From an uncultured Gammaproteobacteria bacterium (GTDB taxonomy: Bacteria; Pseudomonadota; Gammaproteobacteria; Chromatiales; Chromatiaceae), in assembly GCA_937926265.1 (NCBI GenBank), contig CALAZS010000235.1:1-5457 (forward strand): 5,457 nucleotides of DNA, given 5' to 3'. Positions 5,444-5,457 of the stretch are shown piece after piece. How positions within the stretch are numbered: the first letter of the stretch is position 1; each line of letters opens with the position of its first letter. A model generated the notes under the pieces. The model did no database searches. It saw only the letters and a program-made list of their open reading frames with translations, and was not told the origin of the DNA. The translations under genes were made by a program, and so were the position numbers.

Positions 5444-5457
5444 GGCTAAAAATTTGA

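Overview
The window looks like ordinary chromosome of a moderate-GC gammaproteobacterium. The best taxonomic clue is the DAHP synthase, which is AroG-like almost residue for residue from its N-terminus onward. The PF04339 acyltransferase-like protein, the DUF938 methyltransferase and the PCu(A)C copper chaperone fit a proteobacterium. I cannot name a genus. There are seven protein genes, one cut by the left edge. No rRNA, tRNA, CRISPR array or insertion sequence was seen.

Layout, left to right. (1) Positions 1-270 (+) hold the 3' part of an AT-rich RelE/ParE-type toxin gene. (2) It converges, with a 4-nt gap, on aroG (275-1333, -), the first enzyme of the shikimate pathway, which has its own recognisable sigma70-type promoter. 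(3) Between aroG and the next minus-strand gene lies a strong inverted repeat: 17-bp perfect arms at 1448-1464 and 1515-1531, with imperfect outer arms, about 109 bp in all. (4) Positions 1548-1979 (-) encode a secreted copper chaperone with an intact copper-binding motif. (5) A 70-bp divergent intergenic region follows. (6) Two overlapping plus-strand genes come next: a PF04339 protein (2050-3198) and a DUF938 methyltransferase (3182-3772). (7) Eight bases later a minus-strand pair begins: an MnmC(o)-like FAD oxidoreductase (4335-5432) whose TGA stop overlaps the ATG of an MnmM/YtqB-type tRNA methyltransferase (3781-4338).

The most interesting point is this last pair. In E. coli the bifunctional MnmC carries out both last steps of wobble-uridine mnm5(s2)U synthesis: an FAD domain turns cmnm5U into nm5U, and a methyltransferase domain turns nm5U into mnm5U. 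Here a free-standing FAD protein resembling the MnmC oxidase domain is translationally coupled to a methyltransferase of a different family (MnmM) that does the second step. The pair reads as a compact two-gene substitute for MnmC. The oxidase role is inference; the methyltransferase family assignment is firm.

No intergenic stretch exceeds 300 bases. The largest (1334-1547) holds the aroG promoter and the inverted repeat. Neither convergent junction shows a convincing intrinsic terminator.
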